A stretch of DNA of 64,000 bases from Streptomyces fildesensis (lineage in GTDB: Bacteria; Actinomycetota; Actinomycetes; Streptomycetales; Streptomycetaceae), in NCBI RefSeq assembly GCF_016107395.1, contig NZ_JAAIKO010000033.1, positions 1 to 64,000 of the forward strand, given 5' to 3'. The notes beneath the pieces were generated by a model. It searched no databases, was not told where the DNA came from, and saw only the letters and a program-made list of their open reading frames with translations. Made by a program: the position numbers and the translations under genes. The number at the start of each line of letters is the position of its first letter. Positions within the stretch are counted from its first letter, which is position 1. This document shows positions 46,300 through 54,419 of the stretch, one piece after another.

Positions 46300-47745
46300 T
46301 CAGAGGTCCAGGCCGGTCAGGACGAGGACCCGCTCGTAGGTGTAGTCGGCCATGGCGTACGAGACGCCCTCACGGCCGACACCGGAGTCCTTCACGCCGC
46401 CGTACGGCATCTGGTCCGCGCGGTAGGAGGGCGCGTCGCCGATGATCACGCCGCCGACCTCCAGCTCGCGGTGGGCCCGGAAGGCGGTCTGCAGGTCGTG
46501 CGTGAACACGCCGGTCTGCAGGCCGTAGTTCGAGTCGTTGACGGCCGCGAACGCCTCGTCGGCGCCGTCGACCTTCTGCAGCGACAGGACCGGGCCGAAG
46601 ACCTCCGCGGTGGCGAGGATCGCGTCCGCGGGGATCTCGGTGAGCACCGTCGGGGCGTACGAGGCGCCCTCGCGGGTGCCGCCGGTGAGCAGCTTGGCGC
46701 CCTTGGCGACCGCGTCGTCGACCCAGGACTCGACGCGCTTCGCGGCGTTCTCGTCGACCAGCGGGCCCACGTCGGTGGCGTCGTCGGACGGGTCACCGGT
46801 GACCTGGGCCGCGACCTTGGCGACGACCTTCTCGGCGAGCACGTCGAAGACCGACGCGTCGGCGATGACCCGCTGCACCGAGATGCAGGACTGGCCGCCC
46901 TGGTAGTTGGCGAAGGTGGCGATACGGGTGGCCGCCCACTCCAGGTCCTCCTCGGAGGACCAGTCGGCCAGCACCACGGCCGCGGCGTTGCCGCCCAGTT
47001 CGAGGGTGGTGTGCTTGCGCGGCACCGAATCCATGATCTGGTAGCCGACCTTGTCGGAACCGGTGAAGGAGATCACCGGCAGCCGCTTGTCCTGCACCAG
47101 GGCCGGCATCCGGTCGTTGGGGACCGGAAGGACGCTCCAGGAGCCGGCCGGCAGACCCGTCTCGGCGAGGATCTCGCCCAGCACCAGGGCCGACAGCGGG
47201 GTCGCCGGGGCGGGCTTGAGGATGATCGGCGCGCCGACCGCGATCGCCGGGGCGACCTTGTGGGCGACGAGGTTCAGCGGGAAGTTGAAGGGCGCGATAC
47301 CGAGCACGGTGCCGCGCGGGAAGCGCCGGGTCAGCGCCAGCCGGCCGACGCCGCCGGCGTCGGTGTCCAGCCGCTGCGCCTCGCCGCTGTTGAAGCGGCG
47401 GGCCTCCTCGGAGGCCCAGCGGAACACCGACACGGCCCGGCCGACCTCGCCGCGGGCCCACTTGATCGGCTTGCCGTTCTCGGCGGTGATCAGCCGGGCG
47501 ATCTCCTCGGTGCGCTCCGCGAGCCGCTGGGCGACGAGGTCGAGCGCGGCGGACCGCACGTGGGCCGGGGTCGCGGCGAACTCGGCCTGGACGGCCTCGG
47601 CGGCCGCGACGGCCTCTTCGACCTGGGCCTCGGTGGGAACGCTGACCGTGCCGACGACCCGGCCGTCCCACGAGTTGGTGACGTCGAAGCTGTCCTCGCC
47701 GGTCGCCTTGCGGCCGGCGAGCCAGAATGCGGTGGGGGTGCTCAC
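46300..47745 (-). CDS. NAD(P)-dependent aldehyde dehydrogenase (succinate-semialdehyde candidate)
   Basis: 481 residues. 'FNFPLNLVAHKVAPAIA', 'TGSDKVGYQI', 'LELGGNAAAVV', and catalytic Cys in 'NYQGGQSCISVQRV'. GabD enzymes usually carry a different pattern around the Cys, so the substrate is uncertain: succinate semialdehyde fits the gabT neighbourhood, but a lactaldehyde/glyceraldehyde-type dehydrogenase is an alternative. GTG at 47745. A PucR regulator lies 134 bp upstream on the same strand. A strong terminator follows. Confidence 0.85.
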   Translation of the reverse strand: MSTPTAFWLAGRKATGEDSFDVTNSWDGRVVGTVSVPTEAQVEEAVAAAEAVQAEFAATPAHVRSAALDLVAQRLAERTEEIARLITAENGKPIKWARGEVGRAVSVFRWASEEARRFNSGEAQRLDTDAGGVGRLALTRRFPRGTVLGIAPFNFPLNLVAHKVAPAIAVGAPIILKPAPATPLSALVLGEILAETGLPAGSWSVLPVPNDRMPALVQDKRLPVISFTGSDKVGYQIMDSVPRKHTTLELGGNAAAVVLADWSSEEDLEWAATRIATFANYQGGQSCISVQRVIADASVFDVLAEKVVAKVAAQVTGDPSDDATDVGPLVDENAAKRVESWVDDAVAKGAKLLTGGTREGASYAPTVLTEIPADAILATAEVFGPVLSLQKVDGADEAFAAVNDSNYGLQTGVFTHDLQTAFRAHRELEVGGVIIGDAPSYRADQMPYGGVKDSGVGREGVSYAMADYTYERVLVLTGLDL

Positions 47746-47846
47746 AGCGGCCCGGCCCTTCCGATGGGGTGGTGATCCCGATGGGTGGTGATCGATCACG
47801 TACGTCCACGGTAGGCCGGGCGGGGCGCGGGGGCGTTTGTCCACTG

Positions 47847-47874
47847 CGGAGTACCGCTCGTGGCGGGTACTCCG
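47847..47874 (-). terminator. Hairpin after the PucR gene
   Basis: Nine perfect pairs (CGGAGTACC with GGTACTCCG) plus two more across a bulged G, loop TCGTG, 6 nt past the PucR stop. Confidence 0.5.
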
Positions 47875-47879
47875 TTGTG

Positions 47880-49478
47880 TCACTCGCCGGGCGGCAGCGT
47901 CTTCATCGCCAGCCACAGCTCCATCCGGACGTCGGGATCGTCGAGCGAGCGGCCGAGGATCTCCTCCACGCGGCGCATGCGGTAGCGCAGGGTGTGCCGG
48001 TGAACGCCCAGGTCGGACGCGGCCGCGTCCCACTGGCCGTGCCGCGAGAGCCATGCCTGGAGGGAGGCGACGAGGTCGCCGCGGCTGGTCGCGTCGTGCT
48101 CGCGCAGCGGGCGCAGCAAGCCCTCGGCGAACGCCCGGACCGCGTCGTCGCCGAGCAGCGGGAGAACCGATCCTGCACCGACCTCGCCGTGCTCGACCAG
48201 GTTGCGGCCGCGCCGCAGCGCGACGGCCAGCGCCCGTTCCGCCTGCCGGTTGGCGTCCGGCAGCTCCGCCACCGGGACGGCCCCGGACAGCCCGGCGGCC
48301 AGGGTGTCGTCGGCCTCGGCGAAGTCGGTGCAGGCCTTGAGCACGGCCGAACCGTCGGCGGCGAGCACCACCAGCCGGGGGCCCTCCCGTACGGCGATGA
48401 CCGGCTCGCCCGAGCGGGCGCCGGCGGCCTCCGCGCGCTCGGCCAGCAGCGCCACCGAGTCCAGCGCCACCGCCGGGCGGCCGGTACGGGCGGCGGGCCT
48501 GGCCGTCTTCACGGGCTTGGCGGTGAGTTCTGCGGGCTCCACGACGAGCAGCCGCACCGGCTGCGCCAGCAGGTCGCCGTAGAGCCGGCCCGCGACGGTA
48601 CGGGCGTGCTCGCTCTCCCCGGTGAGCAGCATCCGCAGCAGGGCGGCCGCGAGCCGCTGCTCGGTGTCCTGGAGCGCCCGCGACTGCTCCAGGGAGAGCG
48701 TGAGCAGCGCGACGGCGGCGTGCACGACATAGCGGGCGGGGGTGTCGAGGCGCTCCTCGGTGCCGACGGCGAGAAACCCGCGGGCCCGGCGCGCGGTGCC
48801 CAGCGACTGCAGTTCGACGCGGTCCTCGGTGCCCGCGGGGCCCGCCACGGCCGCGCTGGCGGGCGCCGGTTTGTCCCGCAGCCGGTCGATCTCGCCGGTC
48901 AGCCGGGCGGCGCGGCGGCCCGCCCACTCGGGGGCGGCGGCGAGCACCGCGCCGGACGCGTCGTAGAGCGCGGCCCAGCCGTTGAGGTGGTGCGCGAGCC
49001 GGCCGAGCAGCGCGGAGGTGCCGTCCGGGGCGAGGGCCGCCCGGGTCAGATCGCGCTGGGCCTCGAAGCCGGCGGTGACGGCCTGGTACTGGTCGGCCGC
49101 GACCGCCGCCGACACGGCCTTGCTGATCGCGATGAACGGCGTGCGGCGTGGCACTTCGAGCAGCGGCAGATCCAGTTCCGCCGCGGCGTCGACCAGCGCG
49201 GGCGGCACCGCGTCGTGCCCCACCCCGACGCCGAAGCCGAGCCCGACCACCCCGGCGTCCGCCAGCCGCCGCACGTAGCCGCGCAGGCTGTCCGGGTCGT
49301 CGACGGCAAGTTTGAGTCCGGTGGTGAGCAGCAGCTCGCCGCCTTCGAGATACGGTCCCGGGTCGTCCAGCTCGCTGGTGTGCACCCAGCGCACGGTGGC
49401 GTCCAGATGGTCGCCGCCGGCCAGGACCACGAGCTTGAGTGCCGAATGGTGGACGAGAGAGGCGAGAGTGAGGGGCAT
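47880..49478 (-). CDS. PucR-family transcriptional regulator
   Basis: 532 residues: an N-terminal PucR domain ('LDATVRWVHTSELDDPGPYLEGGELLLTTGL', about 26-56), a central GGDEF-like/GAF-like region and a C-terminal HTH ('SDLGVHRHTLRYRMRRVEEILGRSLDDPDVR', about 490-520). Related proteins control purine or GABA/polyamine catabolism in actinobacteria and other bacteria; here the position between the aldehyde dehydrogenase and gabT suggests the same, but the target is inferred. ATG at 49478. Upstream lies a palindrome at 49633. Confidence 0.88.
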   Translation of the reverse strand: MPLTLASLVHHSALKLVVLAGGDHLDATVRWVHTSELDDPGPYLEGGELLLTTGLKLAVDDPDSLRGYVRRLADAGVVGLGFGVGVGHDAVPPALVDAAAELDLPLLEVPRRTPFIAISKAVSAAVAADQYQAVTAGFEAQRDLTRAALAPDGTSALLGRLAHHLNGWAALYDASGAVLAAAPEWAGRRAARLTGEIDRLRDKPAPASAAVAGPAGTEDRVELQSLGTARRARGFLAVGTEERLDTPARYVVHAAVALLTLSLEQSRALQDTEQRLAAALLRMLLTGESEHARTVAGRLYGDLLAQPVRLLVVEPAELTAKPVKTARPAARTGRPAVALDSVALLAERAEAAGARSGEPVIAVREGPRLVVLAADGSAVLKACTDFAEADDTLAAGLSGAVPVAELPDANRQAERALAVALRRGRNLVEHGEVGAGSVLPLLGDDAVRAFAEGLLRPLREHDATSRGDLVASLQAWLSRHGQWDAAASDLGVHRHTLRYRMRRVEEILGRSLDDPDVRMELWLAMKTLPPGE

Positions 49479-49632
49479 GACGCGCTGTCGCCTCCGGCGG
49501 GGGGCTTCCGGCGGCGCCGGCGGGGTCGCGGGGACCCACCGGGCCCGGAAGGCCCAAAGGACTCGGGTTTTGGCCGACCGGTAGTGGTGACCGGTTCCGA
49601 TTCTGCCTCACCGTCCAGATCCCGGCATCAGG

Positions 49633-49648
49633 CGTCCGATATCGGACG
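49633..49648. promoter_or_regulatory. 16-bp palindrome upstream of the PucR gene
   Basis: CGTCCGATATCGGACG, a perfect palindrome in the 219-bp gap upstream of the PucR gene, about 155 bp before its start. Four related octamers (CAGGCGTC three times, CAGGTGTC once) lie at 49629-49636, 49664-49671, 49685-49692 and 49692-49699. Possible operator of PucR or another regulator. Confidence 0.45.
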
Positions 49649-49697
49649 TGCGATGTCAGGAATCAGGTGTCGGACAGCCGGGAGCAGGCGTCAGGCG

Positions 49698-51797
49698 TCA
49701 GCCGCGGAGGTCGACCAGTATCGGCGGGGCGTGCTCGCCGTCGGTGGCGGTGAGCGAGACGACGGCATGCCCGGCCGGCACCGAATGGGCCAGCTCGGAG
49801 GCGGACCAGCGCTCACGCTCGACGCTGCGGACGGTCACCGACTCGGTGGTGACGGCCTCCCCGGTGAACAGCCGCCGCACCCCGCGGTTGAGGCGGCGCA
49901 GCAGACCGCCGGACTGGTCGGGCGTACGCGTCACGTCCCGGGTCTCGACCCAGGTGGTGCCCCAGGCCTCGGCGAACCGCTTCCCGTCCCACGTGGTGAT
50001 CCCGGACAGCGCCATCCGGCAGCCGACCGCGCCGAGCAGCGCGGTGCGCAGCGCCTCGGGGACGTCGTCGAGCGTCCGCAGCGCCAGCACGGCCCCGGCG
50101 TTGGCGGACCGCAGCCGCTGCAGTCCGCGCACCGACTCTCCGGTGATGGTGTGCGCGGCGTCGTCGAGGACCAGGCAGGCGAAGAGCGACCGGTCGCGGC
50201 GGCCGGTGACCGCGGCGGTGAACTGGGCCAGCACGAGCCGCGCGAGGATCCGGGACGCCTCGGCGTGACCGCGTTCGGGCAGGTCGATACGGACCCGCAG
50301 CGGGTGCTCCAGGGTGTGCATGGAGAACGGCCGGGTCCGGCCGGTGACGTCGAAGAAGCCCGCGAAGGCCGGCCGGTCGAGCAGCGCGATCCGGTCGGCG
50401 AGCAGGGTGCCGATGTCGTCGGGCCGCCCCGCCTGCCGCTGCCGTGCCTCCAGCTCACGGACCGGACCCGGCTCCCCGGCCAGGTCCAGCGCGCCGCGCA
50501 GCGCGGCGAACGCGTGCGGGATGCCGTCGAGCAGCTCGCGCAGCTCGGTCACGGCGGGGAAGCGCCCGTGGGCGGCGCGGTAGGGGCCGAGCAGCTGGGA
50601 GAGCGCGGTGGCGGCCCGCCGGATGTCGGCCTCGTGCGTGGGGCCGTCGTCGATGAGCGCCTCGGCGAGGGTGCTCCCGGCCGCGTCCGGGTCGGGGCTG
50701 CCGCCGTACAGGTCCAGGTCGTAGCGCGAGGAGGGGTCGCCGAGCGAGATGACGACGTCGAACGCGTCGGCCGGTCCCAGGTCGGTGCCCGCGGAGCCCA
50801 CGGCGATCACCGCGGCGGTGCCGGACAGCGCCTGCAGGCACAGCGACTCGACGACCGGCCGGACCAGCTGCCGGGTCTTCCCCGAGCCGGGCGGGCCGAC
50901 GGCGACCAGGCCGGTGCCGAGCAGCGACGGGTCGAGCGCCAGCCCCGCGCCCCGGTGCTGGTACGGATTGCGGTCGTCGGCCGGCGCCAGGCCGATCCGC
51001 ACCTGGCCGCCGAGCAGATCGTGCGTCGCGGAGCGGAACGGCAGATCGCGCGCGCCGGAAGGATGCAGACACGCCGCGGCGCCCTGCCGCAGCACGGTGT
51101 CGGCGAACGCGTCGATCCGCCGCGGGTCCGCCAGTACCGACGTCCAGGCCCGCTGGATCCGCGTGTAGTCGACGTCGTTCATCCGCCCGCTGCGGATCTC
51201 GCCCGCGAGCCGGTCCGCCACCGCGTGCTGCCCGGCCGCCCGCAGCTCGGGCCACTGGACGGGATCGTCCTCGACGGGCTGCCCGTCGGGCCGCAGCCCC
51301 GGCTGCGCCGGCTCGTCCCACAGCCGGCTCAGAGCGGGCGCGGCATACCGGCGCCAGACGTCCGGCCAGTGCCCGGCCCGGCCGAACACATAGGCCAGCA
51401 GACCGATCCAGATCAGGTAGTAGGTGTTGGAGACGATCGTGTAGGCGACCCGGTCGCCGGTGTACGCCCAGTCGTCCGGGATGAGCCAGAACATCGGCTT
51501 GAGCCAGAGGCTGCCGAAATAGTTCCAGAGCAGCGACCAGACCAGCAGCCCGCACAGCAGGGCCAGCAGCGCGCCGCCGATCAGCCGGCGGCCGGCGAGC
51601 CGGCCCGGGTCCTCCGGGGGACGCGGGACGTGGCCGTACGCGAAGATCCCCGGGGCGTCGTGGTGGCGCGGGGTGCGCAGCCAGGTCTCCAGCGCGGACA
51701 CCGGTGGCGCCTGTGGCATCGGCGGCGGTCCCGCCGGCCTCGGTACCGGGGTCGCCGGCGCGGCCTTCCGGAATCCCTGCGTACCCTCGATATCCAC
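49698..51797 (-). CDS. VirD4/TraG-like membrane ATPase (orphan)
   Basis: 699 residues from GTG 51797 (GAGGGG about 9 nt upstream; a TTG at 51839 would add 14). A Pro-rich N-terminal region, two to three transmembrane helices (about 75-140), Walker A GPPGSGKT (Lys307), and a Walker B segment 'FACLVLDDAAHTI' (about 520). This resembles type IV coupling proteins and TraG/FtsK-like ATPases. No relaxase, VirB gene or replication gene is in the window, so it is an orphan. Divergent from gabT. Streptomyces genomes contain several such proteins of unknown role. Confidence 0.75.
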   Translation of the reverse strand: MDIEGTQGFRKAAPATPVPRPAGPPPMPQAPPVSALETWLRTPRHHDAPGIFAYGHVPRPPEDPGRLAGRRLIGGALLALLCGLLVWSLLWNYFGSLWLKPMFWLIPDDWAYTGDRVAYTIVSNTYYLIWIGLLAYVFGRAGHWPDVWRRYAAPALSRLWDEPAQPGLRPDGQPVEDDPVQWPELRAAGQHAVADRLAGEIRSGRMNDVDYTRIQRAWTSVLADPRRIDAFADTVLRQGAAACLHPSGARDLPFRSATHDLLGGQVRIGLAPADDRNPYQHRGAGLALDPSLLGTGLVAVGPPGSGKTRQLVRPVVESLCLQALSGTAAVIAVGSAGTDLGPADAFDVVISLGDPSSRYDLDLYGGSPDPDAAGSTLAEALIDDGPTHEADIRRAATALSQLLGPYRAAHGRFPAVTELRELLDGIPHAFAALRGALDLAGEPGPVRELEARQRQAGRPDDIGTLLADRIALLDRPAFAGFFDVTGRTRPFSMHTLEHPLRVRIDLPERGHAEASRILARLVLAQFTAAVTGRRDRSLFACLVLDDAAHTITGESVRGLQRLRSANAGAVLALRTLDDVPEALRTALLGAVGCRMALSGITTWDGKRFAEAWGTTWVETRDVTRTPDQSGGLLRRLNRGVRRLFTGEAVTTESVTVRSVERERWSASELAHSVPAGHAVVSLTATDGEHAPPILVDLRG

Positions 51798-51982
51798 TAC
51801 CGGCCGCCCCTCAGCCTCGTCGCCAGCGACGGAACCCAATGTAGTGGAGCGGACACCGGTCCATAAGGATCATGGCGCTTCGCGAGGCGCGGGTGCCGAA
51901 ATCGGCCGCCAGGACTACGGTCTGCCGGGAAGCGGACTGTCCGCCGTGTCGAATGATCACCCGCCACTGCGCCCTATCGGAG

Positions 51983-52009
51983 TAAGCGGGTCCGCGCGGC
52001 CCCCGCTTA
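51983..52009 (+). promoter_or_regulatory. Inverted repeat upstream of gabT
   Basis: TAAGCGGG (51983-51990) and CCCGCTTA (52002-52009), 11 bp apart, 45 bp before the gabT ATG. A candidate operator for the nearby PucR regulator, or a leader stem; neither is shown. Confidence 0.4.
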
Positions 52010-52054
52010 GCCTGCGGGAAAAGCCCGTGGACATATAAGAGGAGTACGCCCGCC

Positions 52055-53386
52055 ATGACCGAACTGTCCCAGGAGCGCCGGCTCGTCACCTCGATCCCCG
52101 GCCCGAAGTCGCAGGAGCTGATGGCCCGCAAGGTCGCCGCGGTCCCCAACGGCATCGGCGTCACCCTCCCCGTCTTCGTGACGCGCGCCGGCGGCGGCGT
52201 GCTCGAGGACGTGGACGGCAACTCGCTCATCGACTTCGGCTCCGGCATCGCGGTGACCTCGGTCGGCAACAGCGCCGAGGCCGTGGTGCGGCGGGCGACC
52301 GCGCAGCTCGCGGACTTCACCCACACCTGTTTCATGGTGACCCCGTACGAGGGTTACGTCGAGGTCGCCGAGCAGCTCAACGAGCTGACCCCGGGCGACC
52401 ACGACAAGCGCACCGCACTGTTCAACTCCGGCGCCGAGGCCGTCGAGAACGCGGTGAAGATCGCCCGCTCGTACACCAAGCGCACCGCGGTCGTCGTCTT
52501 CGACCACGGCTACCACGGCCGCACCAACCTGACGATGGCCCTCACCGCCAAGAACATGCCGTACAAGGAGGGCTTCGGGCCGTTCGCACCCGAGGTCTAC
52601 CGCGTACCGCTGGCCTACGGCTACCGCTGGCTGACCGGCGCCGAGAACTGCGCCGAGGAGGCGGCGGCCCAGGCGATCGACATGATCACCAAGCAGGTCG
52701 GCGCCGAGAACGTGGCCGCGATCGTGATCGAGCCGATCGCGGGCGAGGGCGGCTTCATCGAGCCGGCCAAGGGCTTCCTGCCGAAGATCGCCGAGTTCGC
52801 GAAGGCGAACGGCATCGTGTTCGTCGCGGACGAGATCCAGACCGGCTTCTGCCGCACCGGCCAGTGGTTCGCCTGTGACGACGAGGGCGTCGTCCCGGAC
52901 CTGATCACCACCGCCAAGGGCATCGCGGGCGGTCTGCCGCTCGCCGCCGTCACGGGCCGCGCCGAGATCATGGACGCCGCGCACGCGGGCGGCCTCGGCG
53001 GCACCTACGGCGGCAACCCGGTGGCCTGCGCCGCGGCGCTCGGCGCGATCGAGACCATGAAGGAGCTCGACCTCAACGCCCGCGCGCGGCGCATCGAGGA
53101 GGTCATGAAGGGCCGTCTGCACGCGATGCAGGAGAAGTTCGACGTGATCGGTGAAGTACGCGGCCGCGGCGGCATGATCGCCGTCGAGCTCGTGGAGCCG
53201 GGCACCAAGACCCCGAACGCCGCGGTGACCGCCGCCCTGGCGAAGGCCTGCCACGCCGAGGGCCTGGTCGTTCTGACCTGCGGCACCTATGGCAACGTGC
53301 TGCGTTTCCTGCCGCCGCTGGTCATCGGCGAAGATCTCCTGAACGAGGGCCTGGACATCATCGAGGAGGCCCTCACCCGGGTGTGA
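52055..53386 (+). CDS. gabT: 4-Aminobutyrate-2-oxoglutarate transaminase
   Basis: PLP enzyme turning GABA and 2-oxoglutarate into succinate semialdehyde and glutamate. 443 residues, class III aminotransferase. 'LFNSGAEAVENAVKIARSYT' and 'DHGYHGRTNLTMALT' form the PLP phosphate region; 'FVADEIQTGFCRTG' holds the Asp; Lys288 in TTAKGIAGGLPLA is the Schiff base. ATG at 52055 with AAGAGGAG 8-10 nt upstream. Divergent from the VirD4-like gene. It links the polyamine block to the 46.3-kb dehydrogenase. Confidence 0.93.
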   Translation: MTELSQERRLVTSIPGPKSQELMARKVAAVPNGIGVTLPVFVTRAGGGVLEDVDGNSLIDFGSGIAVTSVGNSAEAVVRRATAQLADFTHTCFMVTPYEGYVEVAEQLNELTPGDHDKRTALFNSGAEAVENAVKIARSYTKRTAVVVFDHGYHGRTNLTMALTAKNMPYKEGFGPFAPEVYRVPLAYGYRWLTGAENCAEEAAAQAIDMITKQVGAENVAAIVIEPIAGEGGFIEPAKGFLPKIAEFAKANGIVFVADEIQTGFCRTGQWFACDDEGVVPDLITTAKGIAGGLPLAAVTGRAEIMDAAHAGGLGGTYGGNPVACAAALGAIETMKELDLNARARRIEEVMKGRLHAMQEKFDVIGEVRGRGGMIAVELVEPGTKTPNAAVTAALAKACHAEGLVVLTCGTYGNVLRFLPPLVIGEDLLNEGLDIIEEALTRV

Positions 53387-53532
53387 CTCCCGGTGTAACT
53401 CTGGGTAAGGGGGCGGCATCGGTGAAGAAGGTGTGCGGGCCTGATGGCGGAGGGGTAATCGCTCTCCCGGCAGCCTCGCCGGTGACGTACGGTTTCCGCA
53501 GATACACCGCACCATCCCGCTCGTGGGTGACC

Positions 53533-54411
53533 ATGGGCGACACCGCGCCGGCGACCCCCCATTGCCGGCACAGCAGTGCCCTCGCGCACGACAGCGCCGG
53601 AACGAAGCGTTTCGGCACTCTTCGCCGATCGATCGACCGCTCGTCCCAAACCCCCCGGGCCGAGCGGCACGGAGATCGACCTGGCCGCCTCGGAACTCTC
53701 CCCCCTGTTCCGGGGCGGCCGATTTTTGCCCTGAACCTGGTCCTGGCCGTCAGCCTGCTGCTCTTCGCGCTGATCACCTGGCAGGTCGTCGCCGGTGGCC
53801 CGTTGGTGGACGCCGACCGGTGGCTGCTCCGGCGTTTCCAGCACGCCGCCGCGCGGCACCGGAGCCTGCACGGCACCGGGCAGTTCTTCTGCGACCTCGG
53901 CAACGCGCAGATCGCGGTGCCGCTCCTCGCCGCCGCCATCGGCGCAAGCGCCTGGCGCGGCCGCCGGGCCGGGCTGTCGCGGTGGTGGGCGCGCCCGCTG
54001 GCCGCGGCGCTGGCCATGGCCGCGGTCCCGCTGATCGTCAGCGTCACCAAGACCCTCGTCGCCCGCCCCTCCCCCGGCCACCGCCGCCTCGGCCCCGGCT
54101 CCTACCCCGGCTTCTTCCCGTCCGGGCACACGGCGTCGGCGTCGGTCGCCCTCGGCGCCGCCGCCCTTCTCGTACTCCCGCTCGTCCGGAACGCCGCCCT
54201 GCGACGGCTGCTCGCCGCCGCGGTCCTGCTGGTGGTGGCCGCCGTCGGGGTGTCGCTGGTGTGGTGCGGGTACCACTGGCCGCTGGACGTCCTGGGCAGC
54301 TGGTGCCTGTGCGCGGCGCTGCTGTCGGGAGTGGCCATGACCCCGGCCGGCTCATCCGACAGCAGCGCCGGCCAGGCCCGGAGGACGGACCTGCCCGGCG
54401 CTGACGGCTAG
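53533..54411 (+). CDS. PAP2-family membrane phosphatase
   Basis: About 292 residues from ATG 53533 (start uncertain: the frame is open to 53383, overlapping gabT). Five to six membrane helices; the acid-phosphatase motifs are visible as 'KTLVARPSPG', 'PSGHTASASVALG' and 'GYHWPLDVLG'. Typical of lipid phosphatases acting on undecaprenyl or phosphatidate-type substrates. The stop is 8 bp from the convergent mmsA stop. Confidence 0.8.
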   Translation: MGDTAPATPHCRHSSALAHDSAGTKRFGTLRRSIDRSSQTPRAERHGDRPGRLGTLPPVPGRPIFALNLVLAVSLLLFALITWQVVAGGPLVDADRWLLRRFQHAAARHRSLHGTGQFFCDLGNAQIAVPLLAAAIGASAWRGRRAGLSRWWARPLAAALAMAAVPLIVSVTKTLVARPSPGHRRLGPGSYPGFFPSGHTASASVALGAAALLVLPLVRNAALRRLLAAAVLLVVAAVGVSLVWCGYHWPLDVLGSWCLCAALLSGVAMTPAGSSDSSAGQARRTDLPGADG

Positions 54412-54419
54412 CGAGCGGT

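Noticed and set aside
49698..51797. Integrated conjugative element
   Set aside because: Only the coupling-type ATPase is present; no integrase, relaxase, att repeats or tRNA site were seen.
47727..51866. 1379-codon plus-strand frame opposite the PucR and VirD4-like genes
   Set aside because: Arg/Gly/Gln-rich shadow crossing two real genes and intergenic gaps.
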